Source: an uncultured Alphaproteobacteria bacterium (GTDB taxonomy: Bacteria > Pseudomonadota > Alphaproteobacteria > HIMB59). From it: DNA of 64,000 nucleotides. Below, one piece after another: positions 61,652-64,000 of the stretch. Position numbers and translations under genes: made by a program. The notes below the pieces were generated by a model, which had not been told where the DNA came from, ran no database searches, and saw only the letters and a program-made list of their open reading frames with translations. Numbering within the stretch: the stretch's first letter is position 1; every line of letters begins with the position of its first letter. Location: NCBI GenBank assembly GCA_902526965.1, contig CABZMT010000001.1, positions 1 to 64,000 of the forward strand. Reading direction: 5' to 3'.

Positions 61652-62856
61652 TAAATTCTTACAATTTCACCAACTGGTACGCCAACTAACGGAACCTTAT
61701 ATTTGATATAGTTTTGATCATATCCAACAGCTAATCCTAAATTTAATTCCTCAATAAGAACCTCTCTTGGTAAGAAAAGTTTAGATTTTACTTTTTTTAA
61801 AATTAACTCACCTAGTTCTCTTAAATTTTTTGCTCTTTTCTTAATAATTAATTTGGAAACCTGAGGCATTCTTGATGCAGGGGTATTATTTTTGGGAGAG
61901 AAAGGAAATATATGAAGGTGAGATATTTCATTTTCTTTCAGTAGTCTGTATGTATTGTCAAACATTTCATCTGTTTCTGTAGGAAATCCAGCGATTATAT
62001 CTGCACCAAATGTAACATCTTCTCTAATTTTTTTACAATGTTTAACAAATTCAAATACATCTTTTGAGTTATGTCTTCTTTTCATTCTTTTAAGTATCAT
62101 GTCATCACCAGATTGAATACTGAGGTGAAGATGAGGCATCACTCTTTGATCCTTCAATACTTCATCAAATTGTTCATCAATCTCTACACAGTCTATTGAA
62201 GATAGACGTAGACGTTGTAATTTAGTTTTATCTAAAATATCTAAAATTAAATTGCTCATGCTATATCGGTGCTCAAAATCACTCCCATAGTCAGATATAT
62301 CCACTCCTGTCAAAACTATTTCTTTGACTCCGTTCTCGACAACTCTTTCAACTTCGTCAATTAAGTAAAAAGGATCAAAGCTCCTATTATTACCCCTTCC
62401 AAAAGGAATAATACAAAACGTACACCTATGATTACAACCTTGTTGAATTACAAGGCTTTCTCTGATGCTAAGATTGTTTGTATCTAAAGATGGGCGAATG
62501 TCTTGAGGTGAATCAAAAATGTCCTCTTTGAAATCAATTTGGGACTCTTCATTAGACAAAGATATCCAGGTTTCTGATTTTAGTTTACTGATATTATCAA
62601 TAACTTTATCAACTTCAGTCATTGATGAATATTTATCAGGTGATACTTGAGCAGCGCACCCTGTCATTACAATTGTTTTATCAGGATTTTCTTTTTTAAT
62701 TCTTCTAATAGTTTGTCTTACTTGTCTTTCAGTTTCATTTGTAACTGCACATGAATTTATAACAATTATATTTTCATTATTATTGGATAGTAATTCCTCA
62801 ATTTTCTTTCCTTCAAAATTATTTAGCCGACATCCAAAATTAACTACCCTAGACAT
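61651..62856 (-). CDS. mtaB: tRNA t6A37 methylthiotransferase MtaB
   Basis: Radical-SAM methylthiotransferase that converts t6A to ms2t6A. The N-terminal MTTase domain has three cysteines (VVNFGCRLNNFE, IVINSCAVT, VMTGCAAQ), and the radical-SAM motif is IQQGCNHRCTFCIIPFGRGNNRS near residues 135-157. A C-terminal TRAM-type segment ends it. Its upstream modification enzyme TsaD is also in the window. Length 401 is slightly short of 430. It overlaps ftsY by one base and dapF by a 0-bp gap. Confidence 0.94.
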   Translation of the reverse strand: MSRVVNFGCRLNNFEGKKIEELLSNNNENIIVINSCAVTNETERQVRQTIRRIKKENPDKTIVMTGCAAQVSPDKYSSMTEVDKVIDNISKLKSETWISLSNEESQIDFKEDIFDSPQDIRPSLDTNNLSIRESLVIQQGCNHRCTFCIIPFGRGNNRSFDPFYLIDEVERVVENGVKEIVLTGVDISDYGSDFEHRYSMSNLILDILDKTKLQRLRLSSIDCVEIDEQFDEVLKDQRVMPHLHLSIQSGDDMILKRMKRRHNSKDVFEFVKHCKKIREDVTFGADIIAGFPTETDEMFDNTYRLLKENEISHLHIFPFSPKNNTPASRMPQVSKLIIKKRAKNLRELGELILKKVKSKLFLPREVLIEELNLGLAVGYDQNYIKYKVPLVGVPVGEIVRI

Positions 62857-63699
62857 TTATATATTAATAGTTGATTTATAAACTAATTCAGCTGGACCTT
62901 GAAGATATACCATCTTATCTTGAATTTCCGTTTTTAACTTTGATTGTTCTGTAACTATTTCAATTTTAGAGGACACAATATCGTTATAGTTTAAAACAAA
63001 TGCTGTCGCACACGTCCCTGAACCACAGGCAACCGTATGCCCGCCACCCCTTTCCCAAAATAATACTTTGATTTTAGATTTATTGAGTACCTGAACAAAA
63101 GTAATGTTTGCCTGATCAGGGAAAATTTTATTTTTTACAAGCAAAGGTCCTAGATGATTTAATTTAATTGATACTAAATTTTTAACTAACACCACACAAT
63201 GGGGATTGCCAATATTTGCTGTCATTATTTTTACTAATCCAGGTATTTTAATACCTTTAATATGAATACCTTGGGTGTCCATTTTTTTTGATAAGGGTAT
63301 TTTCTGCCAATCTAAAGTTACTTCTCCAACATTGATTTTGTATTCTTCTTCAGTTTTTTTACCGTGATGGATAAATTTATGACTTTTGATAATTACATTA
63401 TTGATTTTCTTTTCTTCAACTAAATATTTATAGACACAACGCAGCCCATTTCCACAATTTTTTCCAAGTGAGCCATCTGAATTATAAAAAGCAACTTGAT
63501 GGTACGCTCCAACTTTTTTCAATAAAATCAATTGATCACAGCCTATGCCAAATCGTCTGTCACATAATTTTTTAATAATTTTTTTTGATTTTCTAATTAA
63601 ATCAACGTTTTTATCTATTATTACAAAGTCATTTCCTGCCCCATGAGCTTTAATAAAAGGTATTTTCATAGACCCGCTATAGTGATATAAAAACTTCAC
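62857..63699 (-). CDS. dapF: Diaminopimelate epimerase
   Basis: Converts LL- to meso-diaminopimelate for lysine and peptidoglycan. The two catalytic cysteines are in GSLGKNCGNGLRCVYKYL (near residue 82) and GGGHTVACGSGTCATAFV (near residue 220). The start IPFIKAHGAGNDFVIID and IGNPHCVVLV are conserved. Length 280 is typical. The ORF starts at ATG 63699; an internal ATG (MKIPFIKAHG) may be the true start, since MKFLYHYSGS is not typical. It is divergent from ffh. Confidence 0.97.
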   Translation of the reverse strand: MKFLYHYSGSMKIPFIKAHGAGNDFVIIDKNVDLIRKSKKIIKKLCDRRFGIGCDQLILLKKVGAYHQVAFYNSDGSLGKNCGNGLRCVYKYLVEEKKINNVIIKSHKFIHHGKKTEEEYKINVGEVTLDWQKIPLSKKMDTQGIHIKGIKIPGLVKIMTANIGNPHCVVLVKNLVSIKLNHLGPLLVKNKIFPDQANITFVQVLNKSKIKVLFWERGGGHTVACGSGTCATAFVLNYNDIVSSKIEIVTEQSKLKTEIQDKMVYLQGPAELVYKSTINI

Positions 63700-63718
63700 T
63701 TAATAAAGAAAAAATTAG

Positions 63719-63756
63719 TCGGCCGATGAGTATCATTCGCCGATTTTTTTTATTTT
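63719..63756 (+). terminator. Terminator-like hairpin with T-tract in the ffh leader
   Basis: TCGGC/GCCGA arms with two internal mismatches and an ATGA/TCAT extension (63719-63729 and 63733-63743) are followed by a long T-run just before the ffh ATG (63760). No gene on the plus strand ends here, and dapF is divergent, so it is either an attenuator of ffh or a chance structure. There is no clear Shine-Dalgarno between the T-tract and the ATG. Confidence 0.45.
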
Positions 63757-63759
63757 TTG

Positions 63760-64000
63760 ATGCTAGAAAATATAACAAATAAAATAACTGGAATTTTTCA
63801 AGGCCTCTCAAATAAAGGAGCTATTACTGAAAAAGATTTAGAGTTAACTTTGCGTGAGGTGAGAGTAGCTCTATTAGAAGCAGATGTTTCTCTAAGAGTC
63901 TCTAAAGATTTAATTAAAAAAATTCAAGACAAAGCGCTTGGCCAAAAGGTAATTGAAAATGTTCAGCCAGGACAACAAATTATTAAAATTGTTAGTGATG
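63760..64000 (+). CDS. ffh: Signal recognition particle protein Ffh (5' part, runs off the right edge)
   Basis: The ORF is absent from the track because it leaves the window. Translation from ATG 63760 gives MLENITNKITGIFQGLSNKG, then AITEKDLELTLREVRVALLEADVSLRVSKDLI, the conserved N-domain start of Ffh (LREVRxALLEADV). Ffh is the 54-kDa-type GTPase of SRP, partner of FtsY at 60833. The G and M domains lie outside the window. Confidence 0.96.
   Translation, partial: MLENITNKITGIFQGLSNKGAITEKDLELTLREVRVALLEADVSLRVSKDLIKKIQDKALGQKVIENVQPGQQIIKIVSD

Noticed and set aside
1-64000. CRISPR array, prophage, insertion sequence or integrative element
   Set aside because: No regularly spaced direct repeats, no transposase or integrase, no long terminal repeats or att-like duplications next to the two tRNAs were seen.

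Overview
The window is AT-rich, gene-dense chromosomal DNA from a small-genome alphaproteobacterium, most likely a free-living marine lineage of the SAR11/HIMB59 type. This assignment rests on gene content and gene order, not on a marker search. Alphaproteobacterial hallmarks are the order rho, mnmE, mnmG, rsmG, parA, parB, holA, lptE, leuS, DUF3576; a GcrA cell-cycle regulator; a CdnL/CarD regulator beside fdxA and a Suv3-like helicase; a TIGR02300 (FYDLN) protein; an IalB-family protein; a mitofilin-like protein beside HemY; and ffh divergent from dapF-mtaB-ftsY. No rRNA, phage, insertion sequence, integrase or CRISPR was seen.

Layout. 1-12.8 kb: chromosome-origin-proximal block with a partial maf, an AT-rich gap with DnaA-box-like words, rho, two minus-strand genes (GDPD, HAD-like), mnmE-mnmG-rsmG-parA-parB on plus, and DUF3576-leuS-lptE-holA on minus converging on parB. 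A perfect parS-type 16-mer lies across the first codons of mnmG. 12.8-18.1 kb: a porin-like gene with its own promoter and terminator, a TPR-sulfotransferase, an unrecognised (possibly degenerate sulfotransferase) gene, a YggS-type PLP protein, a LolA-like protein and a receiver-less winged-helix protein. 18.1-23.0 kb: ftsK, ubiH-like, LON-domain protein, thioredoxin-TPR (CnoX-like) and tRNA-Gly(GCC). 23.1-31.8 kb: ten tightly packed minus-strand genes from tsaD through EVE, acs, rsmB-like, rpe, purH and small genes to an FkbM-like methyltransferase, most overlapping. 31.9-42.0 kb: mitofilin-like and shortened HemY, a DMT transporter, a secreted PL5 alginate-lyase-like protein with an apparent ATT start, Bax inhibitor-1, aldo/keto reductase, PhhB, DUF3429, an ECF sigma factor with a ChrR-like partner, IalB, argG, folD and yggT. 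42.0-47.6 kb: a polar amino-acid ABC transporter split around two bactofilins, with a DAO-type FAD oxidoreductase between binding protein and permeases. 47.6-53.2 kb: cytochrome c maturation System I (ccmABCDEFGH, including a ccmD too short for the ORF track), preceded by a histone H1-like Lys/Ala-rich gene. 53.3-64.0 kb: Suv3-like helicase, TerB-like, fdxA, cdnL with a Lys-rich tail, TIGR02300, rpmF, recX, tRNA-Arg(CCT), gcrA, pgk, yciB, ftsY, mtaB, dapF and the start of ffh.

Most genes are housekeeping: tRNA modification, segregation, heme/c-type cytochrome assembly, nucleotide and amino-acid synthesis, and protein targeting. The most unusual signals are the embedded parS, several genes whose N-terminus seems to need a non-canonical start or is missing (rsmB-like, PL5-like, leuS), a HAD protein without its catalytic aspartates, a ChrR-like protein without the usual zinc ligands, Lys-rich DNA-binding tails on two nearby proteins, and a terminator-like hairpin in the ffh leader. 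I did not find a convincing new multi-gene system; the closest candidates are the SBP/DAO/permease uptake-oxidation cassette and the sulfotransferase pair.
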